From: Enoplosus armatus
Lineage: Eukaryota; Chordata; Actinopteri; Centrarchiformes; Enoplosidae
Assembly: GCF_043641665.1 (NCBI RefSeq)
Contig: NC_092189.1
Coordinates: forward strand, 19,387,333 to 19,451,332
DNA length: 64,000 bases
Reading direction: 5' to 3'
Shown: one piece after another, positions 1-14,102 of the stretch
Layout of the letters: each line of letters opens with the position of its first letter
Position numbering within the stretch: the first letter of the stretch is position 1
Program-made: the position numbers and the translations under genes
The notes under the pieces: model-generated
What the model saw: the letters and a program-made list of their open reading frames with translations, nothing else
Databases searched by the model: none
What the model was told of the DNA's origin: nothing

Positions 1-3000
1 TTACCATTATTGTGAAGGAATATTATCTAATATCTTTTTTGCAATGTCTTTATTGTAAGAATATGATTGAATTGTACTGCAGGTTGCAACCTGCTGTTAC
101 CTTTATTCTGCAAAGAGGTGATTGCCATAAAGCTGAAACTATGTTCTGATGTAACCTGTTATTTGAAGATGATTCACATCGATTTCATACTCTTACTTAA
201 ACCATTCAGTGACCCCTTGTGCCCTCTGTATGGAAGCATCTGCACTCCACTCATTTATTCAAGTTATTTTGCTTGTCTGTATCAGCAGTTAAAATACTTT
301 TTTATTTCAAATATAATGCAAGTAAAGGACAGACCTGAGCACTTGCCACTCCTGGTCTCTCATATCATTGAATCCTACTTCCATTACTTGTCAAAGGCAG
401 CTTGATTTTAGACTTGAGGACTTTTCACCAAGAGGCTTCATCAGTTTGTCCTCCCAGCTATATGCGAGTCCCACCCATTAGGATATATCTACATATGTAG
501 TGATGAGGAGAGTCTCAGGGCAGACTCACACTGAAGACATACACTGTACCTAATAAATGATTCATATATTTGAATGTCATTTCAGCTCTCCCTAGCTGGT
601 ACCACAGCTGGTCATCCTCTCTTAGAGAACACAATAGAGTAATGTCACAAAGTTTAAATTATAGCCTCAATTTTAAACATTTATTTACATTATCAGAAAA
701 TCTCAAGTATGAAAATGATTTTCAGTATGCAGACAACAAGTTTGACAGCAGTTCAGAGGGGGTAAAGGAGTAGCGTCTGACTGACTGACCTGAATTTTCA
801 TCGAAATGACTGTAGTGGAGAAGTCATTAGAAGTCTTTTCACGTGTGTCTTGTATTAATGGATACTGTTAAAACAAAAATGCTTAGGCTAGCTCAGCAGA
901 AATGTGCTGATATGCAGATAAAAGGAAATCCTTGGATTTAGTATGCAACCACCAAAACTCAATTCACTCAATTCAAAGGGTGTTCTTTATTTTCTTCTTT
1001 CTTCTTCTTGTAAAGCAATGATCAGTTAATCATGGTCAATCTTAAGGCCTTTTTTTTTGCAGTGAGTGAGATTTGTCAGAAATAAAAGTCAAACAGCATC
1101 CATTGCTCTCCTGTGCAACACATTTCTTATGTTTGTCAAGCTTCATTAATCTCCCCGTTCAATCGCATCCACTGCAGTCCTTGAAAATACTTTCCACTTT
1201 CACAACTGGTCCTTGGAGGCACTCTGAGAAACGTAGCGGCAGAGGAGAGAGAAGGCTTGGTTGAGGGAGGTGGTGGGAAAAAAAACTCCCATTGATTTTC
1301 CCATCATGACTTGAAATAGCATATTTATTGATTGCTTATAGGGAGGGGGAGGGGTGAAGGGTGAAGGTTGCTGAGGAATGGTGTGATGTTGCTGAAGGCA
1401 GTCAGCCTATTCTCTCAGCTTAGGTCAGCACAGGTCTGCTGAAAGGTTCGGATGCTGACCCTTCTGCTAGGATGCAACATAAAATGTTTCAAAACCTAAT
1501 TGACATTCTTTGTATTTAGCAGATCGATATCCTTGCACTGGGCAACTTACTGTCAGGGAGTGAAATAATTTAGCTGGCTTAAAAGGTGAAAAAAAAATCT
1601 GTGTTGCTTGATAGGTAATATATTAATATTGTATGGGTTGTTTCAAGTTGATTGCACTTTTGACCTCACTCAACTGCAATGTCACGTTGCACTTAAGCAT
1701 AATGCTGCATCAGTTTTGAAGTGTGAAGGTTTCTTCTTGGTTGGTGAAGAAAGCAGCAAGTACGTCTTAAGCACTTCAAAAGGCCGGTCACACAAGCAGA
1801 ACAATTTCCTAATCAATTCAGTTTAATTCCAGAGATCAGCGGATTCAAAGAAAAGCTTTGTGAAATGATATTGTCCTGTGAGTAATCTAGCTAGCCATCT
1901 TGCAAAGCCACAGTTCGCTGGTGAGCAAGTGAGCTTATTTGGAGAATTATTGCAACTGACCGACGCTAGCAGTTTCTCAGCTGGCTAATGTGCCAAGTTA
2001 TCAACTAGCCCTGTAAAAACTACATCACCAAGTTTCTAGCAACACCTATTTTGCGAGGACGCACAGATTAACTTTGCTGAGCCATTTTCTGGTGTGACCA
2101 GGCCTTTGAAATGTGTCCCAAAACCTTACTGGAGTATTTGCTAATTCTGTAAAGAACAAACAAGGTTCTTATCTAAAGTGTGGACTTTTTACAAAGATAT
2201 CTACTGACTGCATATTGCCTTTGTTAACCCACAAAATATTATGCAGGTACAAGTGTGTGCATATGATCCTGTGAACATAAAACTGTCAGCTCTTGACAAA
2301 TGTTTATAATAGACTGACTGACCTCAAACTCTTAACTAATTCGTAATCACAGACATGACATTATAATCACTGCTAGGACATGCTTGGTACATATCTAAAA
2401 AGCATATCTGAGGGGGAAAAAAGCATGTCTGGTAAAGTTAGTAAGATTTGCTTGGTATGTTTCTTTTTTACCTATATGCTCCTTCTGTGTGCAGAGTGAA
2501 CTGGGACTGGCCCTTGGCTCCTGGCGATTGCAAAAGAAATAAAAACTCCCCTCATGAGGATATTTGCATGCTGAAATGATATTACTGGTTGCCCTGATAC
2601 AGCTGACTTAATGCTGCTCTTTTGACACCAAGTGAATTGCAAATAAGCGTTTCATGCCAAAAAGGATTTCAAATATCCCAAAGCAACAGGAAACAATCCT
2701 TATAATCCCAAAATCATTTTCGCAGAATTCAAATTTCCATTTTAAGTACTATACATACCTCACAATTCGAGCATAAACGAGGACGTTCTTCACTCTTTGT
2801 GTATTCCTGAGGCGTTTTTGTACACAGTCATAATGGCATAACCTCAAAAGCATAAAACGTCTGGTGGAGACAGACAGTACAATGGGGTTGATAATCTTTC
2901 ATTAGACCGCCACATGCATTCAGTTGGAAGAAGAGCCATTTCTTTCTACCTCAAATAAATCAGACTGACATTTATCTTGATATGAAGTTCAGGAATTAGA

Positions 3001-5516
3001 TTGATTAGAAAGTATCTTTAAAAACCTTTCTGTCCCAGACAAAACAGTTTGCACTACCTCGATGTATCAGCCTCTTCAAGTGCCTTAGTAGCTTTAAATA
3101 TGCCCATATTGTACTTTCCTTTTCTTTTTCAAGAAACCCAGCTGGCTAGTTGAAAGTGAAGAAATATCTTATGTGAACAGTAGAGATCAAGATTTCTAAT
3201 GAATTATATAGATGCTGAGTTTGAGTTCGGCTAAAATATTGTGTCCAATATGATAGCTCATTAAAAAAAATGTAATCCTACAAATGACTGAAATCTGTGA
3301 GGTTTATGGTGTAACGATGGATAATAGCATCAAAATCAATCAATAAAATAGCAGGAAATTGATAAAGTAAGTAAAGTAAAACGACAAACCATTACTAAGT
3401 AAGTAACTTTCACTTAACTTTTACTCAAGTCAAACTATGTCACTGCCTTTCTGACTTCATTTGGTTAGTGGTCAACACCTTGAGCGTCACCTATTTTCAG
3501 CGTCATAACCAATAAGTAACCATGAACTCTTTATTCATGAGAAACAACCCTATTGATATGTATATTGAGAGTGAGATTTTTATTTATTGTCTTTACCGGA
3601 CCTCTGATCTTAACCTTCCCAGCCAATCACAGTGGACTTAATCTTGAAGCACCTTCAACATAAGGAAGCTGAGTGCTACCTTCAGTGGCTCTGATAGCTT
3701 GGAAATAAAGACCCATTGCATTCTAATCCACCGCCTGCCTTTGGTTTTAATTCAAGGCAAGACAAGGAGTTGTGATGTCATTTTATGCTGCATGTGATAT
3801 AGATTGGCACATGAAGTGATTGGAGAGTCCATCCTTGAATATGGAAGCTCGGGGTTCAAGGCCCATTATACTACAAGGATCTGATCTGCTGAAAATATTG
3901 GATCCATCCCTGCTGCAAGGGGCATTTTGCTGCTGACCATGTGCTTTGACCTCGCTATAGTGAGGGCAAGCGACTTATTTCTCCCATGGGTGATGAGGGG
4001 ATTTAAATAGCAGGGACTAATTGGCAATTGCAAGGTCTAGACTGAAGGCCAGAGGCTGTAGGGCCAGAGCTACCTGGCACATCCCATCTGAGAAGTAAAA
4101 GCCGCTAAAACCCACATAATCCTTCAAACTGCCTTTTTAAAACAGTTTTGTAAAGACAGGCTTTTATGTAATTGTTTTTATTTTGTTTCATTTTTTATTT
4201 ATGTTTGTCTGCTTTATTCCCTTTTAATCCTCATAAAGCTCATGACTGAATTAATTGCTTACTTATGGGCTTTGTTTATTAGTGTTTTATTTTCTGTACT
4301 TTGTTCTCTGTTCTCTCTCCATTAACTCCATGAAGGATGATCACAGTATATTAAGATTGTTGAAAGATTTTCATACATTAATTGACATTGATTTAAAAGA
4401 ATCATGTGTAGATCAATCATGTTGCCTTTTTAATAATGTTAATATTTTACTACAGAATGAAACCACACCTTTGTTTTTACATCTCCATTATTGTAGTGCT
4501 GGGTTTGAGTTGTGATGTGATCCATCCTTCACCTGCGGGAGCCATCTGTCCCCCATGTAATGAACCTCTGCACAATTTAATCCTCACCTCACAATCTTTT
4601 ACATCGAGGCAGTCCACAGGTCTTCCCCAGCGAGACGAGGACACGAGTTGGTGATGGACACAGGATCTAATACAATCAGGCTGTGGTCATGATTCCCTCG
4701 GGGACCCGCTTTATTCACTTGTTTTCCTCTGTTTGGACTCCCTGATATATGTGCATAGCTGTGCCCTGGGGGGAGGCATTCAGAGAGGCCTTCTTGATAT
4801 TCCACTCGTAAAGAGCCCAGAGGTGGTGTGGAGAGGTGGATTGGTGAGAGGGACAGGATAGTTATTTCATAGTATTGGCCACGGATGTTAAAGCTCTAAT
4901 CTCCCCAAGGTCGAAGGCAGGTATTTCTGATGAGGGGACCCAATGCCCCGTTGAAGTCTAGATTTTCATTTAGAGCTCCTCTATTAAAGAGACTGACCAC
5001 AGCACGCAGCCCTAAAGCATCTGAAATGGTCTCTCTGACTTCCTTGGTAGATTATCACTCACCCAGGAAGAGGGATGTGGTCCTGTGTTTTTGTGTGTCT
5101 ACACTGATGCTTGTGTGTGCATACTCCACCGTTCCTTTGTGTGCCTTTGAGTTCCCTTTAAAAGATGGAAGCCATTACGTGTGGTGGTGAACGTGACACA
5201 TCACAAATGGAACGAGGTCACCGTGAGCCAAGCAGACTGGTTAAATTTTTCCACTTTGATGACATTGAAATGTCATTCCACTTGAAGGACTGTGCTCAAC
5301 AATACCAAATGTTATCAAATGTGCTTTACTCTTGCACAAGGCTCTGGCAACAAAAGGTACCGCAATGTTCAAATCAGACAGAGAAGCAACCATGCGTCTT
5401 TTGAGCCCAATGTCTCCAGCTGATCTGATGGGATTGCACCCCAGGAATGGGAAAATTCGCCACCCCTTGACTTACATCTTTCATCACATCAGATGCCCTT
5501 TTCCGAGGGGGCACAG

Positions 5517-5518
<2 letters not shown>
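1..5518. other. Intergenic stretch, no gene supported
   Basis: All open frames here are short, lack recognisable protein similarity and are not joined by convincing splice signals. The sequence is AT-rich and of ordinary complexity. At about 398-445 the minus strand reads like the tail of a fish retroelement (CTGATGAAGCCTCTTGG), which is a memory-based resemblance only. At 3849-3860 there is a single tRNA B-box-like GGTTCAAGGCC without a matching A box. Confidence 0.6.
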
Positions 5519-5520
<2 letters not shown>

Positions 5521-5552
<32 letters not shown>

Positions 5553-5785
5553 GCAGAGGAAGGAACAGAGGGAGAGATGGGAGAATGATAGAGTGAGGAG
5601 GACGTAGAGGGAGGGAGAGACAAAGTGGAGATGGAAAATGACAATATAATATGATTTGATTTGTGGGGCAGAATGGATTCTCAGTGCCTGTTTTCTGAGA
5701 GAGAGGAGATGGGGAACGGGGAGAGGGACTGCGAGGAAGACAGAGGTGGGTGGAGGAGGTGGGCCGAGTGTGAACAGTAGGGCCG
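5521..5785 (+). repeat. (AG)14 microsatellite with extended purine-rich tract
   Basis: A perfect AG dinucleotide run occupies 5521-5548. Strongly G/A-biased sequence continues to about 5630 and resumes at 5695-5775. The long Ser/Leu/Pro open frames on the opposite strand here are a consequence of this composition and not a gene. Confidence 0.9.
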
Positions 5786-5790
5786 TGGAG

Positions 5791-8150
5791 TTCATTTAGC
5801 ACTGGGGCCGTGAGATGCCTTGACAGCGGCTGGTGGAGGCATTAGGCTACTCACTTTAGTCCAATTTTGCTCTCTTTTTCCCCCTGTATCCCTCTCTGTC
5901 TCTTTCTCTCCGTGTCTAATAGCTGTCTTTGTCAGACCTGTAGTGTCCATCACTACGATGTCTAGGCCCGGCTGTAGATTTTAGTGGCCAAGCAGAACTC
6001 ATAATAATGACAAAAACAACATTACAATTCATTAACAGTCACAGAATAGCTGCAGGTGATGGGATGTTTTAGAGGTCATAAATTAGGAAAGTCTGTTTCC
6101 TTAAAGCCTGTAGCTCAAAAAGTTTGGTGCCAAAGTGAGACACAATATCTGTCATTTGAGAAACATGACTCCTGCTCTCAGAGAATGATTGACAGAAAAA
6201 AAATGTGAATATATTTCGATGAATTTGATATATTCACCATTCTGAAAAGAAGAAACCTGCCCTTGCAAAGTGAGTGACAGGAAAAACAAAAGAAAAAAAA
6301 ACAGTTTTCAAGGAGAGTCGGTCACTTGGTTTATAAAGTTATAACTCTGTTACAGGATTGTCTGTCTGTATTATAGGGATTCATTAATTAGCATCTTGTA
6401 ATGGTTCATTTGTTGCGTCATAATCAAGCATAAACAAATATACTAAATCTCCTTTTGAGTTCTACATGCATGCAGTTTAATAATCCTCATACTGAAAAAT
6501 ATAGACTAAAACTGTATTCTGAATCACAGTGAATCCATTTTCAGGCCATACTTCAACAGAATGACAGAGTTTTTTACTAGCAGCTAAGAAGCAGCCATAA
6601 TTACTTCTGTCAAGGACCTGAAACCTCTCAGAGAGGAGCAAAACAACATTACCTGTCAACAAATCTGTCCGTCTGACTCTGTTTCTATCTCTGTCTCTCT
6701 TTTTCTCAATTCTCAGTTCAAAGAGCATCAGTGGCTGAGCAACATTTTCAGCAATACTCAATAAAGCACTGGTATAAAAATAACCAAATATAATGCAAAT
6801 GAAATATTTCTAGTCAATCAATAGCAGTCCCTTCTTGTAGAGGTATGAGGAAGTGTGTTACTCTTGTAAACACTGGATTACATATGAAACCCTCACAAAA
6901 CATATATATTTAATGACTCACAAGCACAAGCTTACACCCGGGGCCACCTGTGCGGCTTTGCAATGTTGTATAGAGAAGTAAAAAAGGGAATTTGATTAAT
7001 ATTTTATTTGGAGCCCCAGAATAAATAGTATAGGCATCAATTGCACAAACAACAAACAAACTTGCACCAACTATTTATAGCAACATTTGCATCCTACCAA
7101 TTTTTCCGCTGGAATAACTTTTTATCAGACATGCACATTATGTAACCTAAGGACTCTTCTGTATAGATCTAAATATGAGAGTGAGTGAATATGAGAGTGT
7201 GCTTCTGTGTGTGTCAGTGTGTGTCTCTGTCTTCCTGATCATTGACCAGACCTTGAGGATTCACTTAATCTATTCATTTGATATCCTGAGTTGCTTCCAG
7301 GATGGTTGCTGTAAAAACAGCAGACTCAAACACTGAACTGAGCTTTCTTTCTTTTCTAATCAAAACCAGTTTGTCTCCTCAGCTTGTTATCAGTCAGCCA
7401 CTCCTCACACTATTCTAATAAAATGCCACATTACTATAGGAAGCCTGAGGCTAATGTTAGCTTGTATAGGTCATAAAAGAATTTACATCTTACATGTGCA
7501 TGTTTGTTTGCACACCTCTCTCCGCTGCATGCTGCTCACGGTCTGTGTTGTCCTACATGCCAGAATGTGTTCAATTAGGTTGTGAGAGTATAAAAGTTTG
7601 GTACTGACAGACAGTGTTGTTCTACTTTGGTGTAAAAAGGGGTCGTGTCTGGTAGAAGGAGAAGCTATTATGGCTCCTTTATGGATTATGAGGCAGGAGT
7701 GTGACCCTTATCTCAAGGTGAACGTCGGTAGCTGCCCTTGTCGCAGTCCATCACAACACTATTACGTTACAGGTGATGGCCCTGGCAGCACCTCATTGCA
7801 AACAATATCAATCGTATCAAGTCATTTCATCCGGTAATGATCCTTACAAATTTTATTTCCCTTAAAACAAGTGAAAAATTTTAACAGTAAAGCGAGGTGA
7901 TTTTATTTCCTTCCACTGCAGTTTGTCCCACAGCAAGTGACAGTGTCTGGTAATAAGGCAGATCCCTCAGTCTCGCCATCAAAGATAATGTCGCTCAATT
8001 CATGAAAATTCTTGACACGAGGTGCTTCAGACAAGAAACAATTGAGTCTGTACCACCTCACAGATGGATTGTTGACTTCTTAAAAGGAAAAAAAATGTAT
8101 TGTAAGGCTAATTACTAGACTGACCTGTTGAGATCGAACACAAGCACGTA

Positions 8151-8151
<1 letters not shown>
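5791..8151. other. Intergenic stretch, nothing identified
   Basis: No coding exon, RNA gene or recognisable transposon was found in this AT-rich, mostly unique-looking sequence. Confidence 0.5.

Positions 8152-8183
<32 letters not shown>
8152..8183 (+). repeat. (AC)16 microsatellite
   Basis: An uninterrupted AC dinucleotide run of 32 bases, likely to vary in length between individuals. Confidence 0.97.
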
Positions 8184-8187
<4 letters not shown>

Positions 8188-9417
8188 GAGCCTGCTGCAG
8201 TAAACATGGAGATTATCAGGTTTTTTAAGACATGTGATTCATACAGCCGTTTATTTAAAGAAATGCCACACACGCTAATCAGATCTCGCACACGCTCGTC
8301 AGGTTTGTGAGACCTTTGTGATCTAGTATGTATTTCTCAATGCGGGTCCTTGTTCATTCTTATGTGCCACATATTGCTGAAACAGAGGCTCTACATACGT
8401 AGGGATGACAGAGTTCACAAAAACGGAATTATGTTCAATAGTTAGTTTTTCCCTTGTTCCCTGCTTTGTCAGAAATACAAAAGAAGAAAAACTGGTGCAT
8501 TTGTTTACGGCGCAACCGAACCAACTCACGTCGTTTTGATAAAGAGGTCAGTCAAAAATAATTGCAACCACTATCTGATTTCATGCTGCACAAGTAGTTC
8601 TCCACACGAAAGCAAAGCAAAGTTAGTTACCGTTGCTGTGGAGTAGAGGTTCATTTAACAACTCGCTGTGGCTGCTCCTTATTGTTCCATGAATTCCTTG
8701 CAAAATTAAATGTGATTTGCTAACGAAAACTTTTTGACATGACTAACCACAGTGACAATTAAACAGCGTAATAAAAGCAACCTCGCATTTCGCCAGTTGA
8801 ACATTTTTACTGTGACGCAGAAACAGTAGGATGTCCTGTGGACTCCGCCATTACCAATAAAAAGTGCAACAGAGAGAGGTAATTACAGGATGTAAATACA
8901 ATAAATGGCTATGGCAGAAAAAATGCTGTTCATAAATTGTATCAAAAATGGGATTTGATTTCATGAAAAGCATCATAACTTTACCTGACATTGCTACATC
9001 CAGCGTTTTGTCAGATTTTGACAGCCATCTTTTATCTACTCCCCAAATGTCCTTGTTGGAGCGGTATGTGTAGGATATCCGGACAAAAGATATATCCGGA
9101 CCAAGACTTCTTTCGTCAAACTTCATTGATTACAGTACGATTAACAATCTTGGAGCCCATTGGCTATCGGCTGATGACGATTTGAATGCAGATACATTTT
9201 TAAAAGCTAATCTCTATAGGGTTCTGAGATTGATAAAAAGCTAAATCGTTGTCAGATGATAGTCAATAGGTTCAGAGATTGCATTTCAGCCAATGCATTC
9301 CACCTCTTTTTCTCTCCACATGGACTGTTTACCTGCATGCAACCAAAACGTGATTGGTCAATACCACTCAGACTACAAACGGAAACCAGAACCAAAATCT
9401 TGCCCCTTGCCTACAGA
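8184..9417. other. Intergenic stretch, nothing identified
   Basis: Only short open frames without similarity. No repeat family recognised. Confidence 0.5.
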
Positions 9418-9670
9418 TTCAGAATCAGAAATACTTTATTGATCCCCGGGGGGAAATTGTACAGTACCGGTGCTCCCATTCAAGGGTAAATTTAGAAATA
9501 AAAGTATGTACAAAATATAAAAATAAGAAATAAAAAGTAAAAATATACACATTTACAATATTTAAGTGAAAAATAAAAGTAAAAAATATATACAACACCA
9601 ATGTTTTTGTACGTATGTATTGCACTATTGTGTATGATTATATATGTATTGCACTGACATTTAAGAATAA
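9418..9670 (+). mobile_element. Retroelement-tail-like repeat, copy 1
   Basis: The segment begins with a CTTTATTGATCCCCGGGG motif followed by GGAAATT, then a long A-rich stretch built from variants of AAATAAAAGTA and ending near TGTATTGCACT. Related CTTTATT(A/G)AT...GGGG...AATT cores occur at 43210, 45266 and, inverted, at 53056. I recognise this form as a dispersed teleost repeat, probably the 3' end of a non-LTR element, but the exact family is not certain. Confidence 0.55.
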
Positions 9671-12600
9671 GTAATAGTGAGGAAGGAGATTCTGTATTCA
9701 TATGCATATATTTGTTTATAGAGATTAGAGCTGTATTTAATTATATTCCTTTCAACTGTGTCTCTTTCAAATTTGAAAGCAATCTAGATTGGACCAACCT
9801 TTATTGAGCAATGAGTGCCCTTGGTCATTAACCTTAATTGACACATCGTGGGGCTGCTTCATGTTGACAGCCTTCAGCAACACCTCCTGTATTTCTAACT
9901 GTGTCAGAAACTACAAGTCAATTTTTTTTTGTTTGGAAACATCTCCCGAACTGTGATCTTGTGTGAAATTAGCCTTTATCTGCCAAACATGGATGTACTT
10001 TACACTTTTTTTTTTTATGAGACTGGCTCTGGAAATTCAGAAAACAGTCCCATGAAATGGCTAGTGCAACCATGTGCCAGGGATAATGTGATTATTAAGG
10101 GACAAAAAGGTAAAAACAGTACTGCACTAAAGAGAAAGGGAACCCACTCGGAACATCTGCTGGATGTTACGGCTCAGCTCTCAAATAGAAAATGATCTTG
10201 TTGGTGACATATTATTAAATAGCTTGACTGACAGACCATTGGGACATTGGAGGAAGGGGTTGTAACTTTTGTTGTGCATTTGGCAGCAATGGATGAAAAC
10301 ATGGTACAAGACAGCAAAAGAAATATGGATGCATCAACATTAACTGGATTTTCATATGATGGATTAGCATAACTTTGAACTGTGTACATGGCCATGTTGA
10401 TGAGGAGAAGGAGATGTTTAGCTTGCTAGACGAACAAACATCTAATCAGTCAATCACTTCTAGTTGATCCCATCACTGAAGGAAACCTGACAGTCAACTC
10501 CATGTCACGCAGTTGTTGTTCAAGATTGTAGCAAGCGGACCGGACAAGCAGCAGAAAAACCCACCTCAGCACTTCAGAGACTGACGAGGTTGTGGTCTTT
10601 TAATCGACAGTGTTAAATTAAAATGTCCCATGTGGATTATATGCCTAGGTGTCACCATGATGGAATGGCATTACTCTTTAACCCCACAAGCAATGGTTTT
10701 CCACATCAATCCAGGAGAACCACGGTGTCTGCAGTTTTTGATTGTGTGGCAGTCAGACATAATGCTTTATCGAGTTGTGATAGGATTGCTGATGAATCTG
10801 TACCGTAAAATCTTTTAATGCCGACTCTGGATCTGGAACCTGATTACAAGGACCAAGTGGTGTTCATCCAGTCAAAAGGCCAATATTATTGGAAGATGGT
10901 GGGGTTATTAAACCCACACTATTGAGCCTGTTCACTTATTGTATAGTGATTTTGTCTTTTGTTCTTTTGACCTCTTTGCAAAGTATATTTTTCAGAAAAA
11001 CACTTTGTAACAAAATGAAGGGCTTGGGGGTATTATTAGACCATAGTTAGTGGAACAAATGAGCAGTCAGCACTCTCAATTTATCGCTCAATCAAAAGCC
11101 TGCTCAGCTCCATCTAAATCCTTAGCCAAAGCAGCATCTTACTTAACATTATTAGGATTGAGAAGGCAATGTAATATGTCTCTCATTTTGCAGAAACTTT
11201 CCTCTCTTTTTTCTGGATAGATATATTTATATACAGTAGTCACTGTCTTGCAAAAATCAGATAACAACCCCTGTATTCTGAGGAAATAAATAAATAAGGA
11301 TATGTTTGAGTTCAGGTACAGGGCACCTTTGTTTTGACTGCTGTGTGGCTCTGAATTTTAGCAGCTGGCATGATCTGCTCTGAGGCTTAGCCCCGTTCAA
11401 CCAGCTCCAGAGGTCTGGAGAGCAGGCTGTCAGTGTTGAAAAGAGAGTTGCCATGACCTTTTCCATCCCTCACTGGTCTCTGATGCTGCTTTCTGTACAG
11501 AAATATCCAGAAAAAAATGATCGATCACATTAAATAAATGTAATGAAATCTTGGTGTCATTGGCGATGAGCTTCTATTTGAGCAAACAGTCCTGCCAAAT
11601 ACATCAAAAAAGTCAATTGTATTTCATCAAAATACAAATGAAATTAACATCACAGATTGCTGATAAATAACACACAAGTGGGTACATATTGTACAGAGAC
11701 AATAGATCTTCATAAACTCAAATACACATTCCAGCGAGGGTCCTGAAGTGCATTTGAGCAACGTACCATGAGATAAACATACAAAGCGTGAAAGTGAAAT
11801 TCATCAAAGGATCCATGAAATATCTCATGAAGCAAACCGTCCATGTGTTCATTCCACCACGTTAATGTGAATACAACACCCGCATGAACAGCAGTGTGGG
11901 GTATCCACTTCACATCAGATAAAATGAGACTGAGAGTGAGAATTGTTTAGCTTTTATTGACCATGGATATTTGAAATTAAACAGTGGGTTGTTAACAGGT
12001 TTTGAGGGCTCAAGAGCGTGGTACTTGGAATTTAAGTAGGTAAAAGCTAAGCTGCAAACACCACCAGGTTTTTTACACCACGTTAGCTGCATGCCAATAG
12101 CTCACAGTCTGAATACACAGACACAAGTACACACATATGCATGCTCACGGTCATAAATTATGTGGTTTATTTCTTTATATTAAGAATTGCGAAAGGTGGT
12201 CTCTGTGTGCTGAGGCAATTCAAGGATGCAATAGCATTAGTGTTATCAGTGAATACCAAGTGACAAACATTTGGGATTCAAATACTTTAACACATGCTAA
12301 TTAAACAAATGAAGTTTTTTTTAATTATTTTCAATTAAGCCCGTCCGTGTACTTACTCTGTCTTTTGGATGCCGCAGGACAGAAGGAAGTGGTTGAGGAT
12401 GGGAAGCAAAGTCTTGAATGCAGATTGAAAACCCCAAACAGAGGCTGCCCTGTGCTTTTGCAGCCTTAACCTGAATTGTCTCTCAGTACAGTTTGGGGGA
12501 CATTAGTCCTGCATAGACAACTCCCAGGATAAAGCCTTAAGACAGCCTGGATTGCACACACTGCCAAGAGCTAAGAATGATAGAGCGGTGAGTGTATTCA

Positions 12601-12926
12601 CACTGCCTCTCTCACTAGTATTATATGTTTATTAGTCTGTCTCGAAGCCAGCCTTATAAAACTGGTCAAGGCCCTCTCTGTCATACAAACCATTTTTCAC
12701 TCCACACCACTGCACCACTTTTATAGTGTTGCTTTGCCCTTAGAAGAAACGGTCAAAAAAATTCAAATGTGCTCTCTTTTCAGCTGTCAGGGGGCAAAAG
12801 GAATAGCTGAGCGACCAGTTGTTTGAGATATGAGGTCACTGTCGCAATATACTGCAAATCCTCAACTCCACTTTATCACATTTTTAGAAGAATAGGTTGC
12901 AGCGGCTCCTACAAGACTTATGTAAG
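9671..12926. other. Intergenic stretch, no gene supported
   Basis: The open frames at 9929-10195, 10623-10818 and 11710-11913 have no recognisable domain or conserved composition. Nothing else identified. Confidence 0.5.
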
Positions 12927-13140
12927 ATAGATGCATTGTGAGGGACCTTTACCTTTGCTATCATTACAGTATTAATGCGGTATAGATGTCGGGAGGGGGA
13001 CTTATCACGGCAGTATAAATGCAATATAGATGAAGGGGCTGGGACCTCTACCATGGTTACCACTATAGTATTAATGAAAAATACATGCATGATAGAGGAC
13101 TTTTATCATGATTGCCTGCCACTGTAGAAGTAATTAATCA
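12927..13140 (+). repeat. Degenerate ~55-bp tandem repeat, about four copies
   Basis: Successive units share the skeleton ATAGATG - GAGGGACC - TTTACCATGG - ACAGTATTAATGC. Units begin near 12927, 12981, 13025 and 13083. Spacing is 45 to 58 bp and copies are considerably diverged, so this is an old minisatellite and not an active array. No function is suggested by the sequence. Confidence 0.65.
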
Positions 13141-14102
13141 CATATGCAGGATTTGGTTGTGCTTTAATCGCCTTCTGGTTATAGCTGTAGGGAATTGCTT
13201 TGGCCCTTTCAGCAGAGAGTTACACTGAAGCTCCACTGACAAGTATGTGAACACAACCAATCGTCATGATTGCAATAACGATGAAAGTAAGGCCCAAGTC
13301 GAAAATATCCCTTTAAAATCGACTAAAGAAATAATCTCTGACCCAGGTCTAATGCCCAGCAAAGAGCCATAAAGCATTGTCATTCTCAAAATGAAAGGCT
13401 GGGAAATGATTTATCTTCTCTACATAATCCTGATCACCCACATCATTAGTTATAATAAAATGCTAATAATGTATCATATGTCTTCAAGGGAAACTCATTT
13501 GTCAAACATTCATTTGAATACGACTAGAATCTCTGCATACATTCCTCTAACCTTTTGCAGCGACAGAGATTATTACTTCAAACACTACGGCAGTAATACA
13601 TTGCATGGTGTAAAGAATAAACAGATTCTTTATTCACATGCTTCTAAAATGCATATTGATGGTGTTTTGAACACATGAACACGCTGAGCACCCTGAACAA
13701 TACTGACCACACAACTTCTTCCTGCCTTTTTGGATTCTACTTGCAGGGCTAGTTGCTGAACTACTGTAGCTGGCTAACGGCTAATGGGCTAGCAAGCCAC
13801 AATACTCTTCTTCCTGCATTTTGGACGTCTCTCAGTTCCTTCAAAAGTCAGCACTGTCATTGGTCAACACAGTGCAAATGTATGTGTCAAAGTTCAACAT
13901 GGTTAAATTCAATGTGAAAGAAATGCCCCTGCAAGCAAATCCACTGATCAAAGCGATTCCATTGAAATTCATTGATATCACTGCAAAAAATTGAAAATTT
14001 TCAATGTTGCTTTGACCGGGCCTTTATACCGTCTCTCTTCTCTTTTATTTTGGCTCTGCTTTCTTAAGTGATTCTTACAATTGAACATTTTCTATTCTGT
14101 AA
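13141..14102. other. Intergenic stretch, nothing identified
   Basis: Unremarkable AT-rich DNA up to the hAT element. The 95-aa open frame at 13391-13678 has no recognisable similarity. Confidence 0.5.

Noticed and set aside
3849..3860. tRNA B-box-like GGTTCAAGGCC suggesting a tRNA-derived SINE
   Set aside because: No A box at the right distance, no tail and no target duplication were found.
5374..5802. 142-aa Ser/Leu/Pro-rich minus-strand frame
   Set aside because: It is created by the purine tract on the plus strand, with no domain or splice context.
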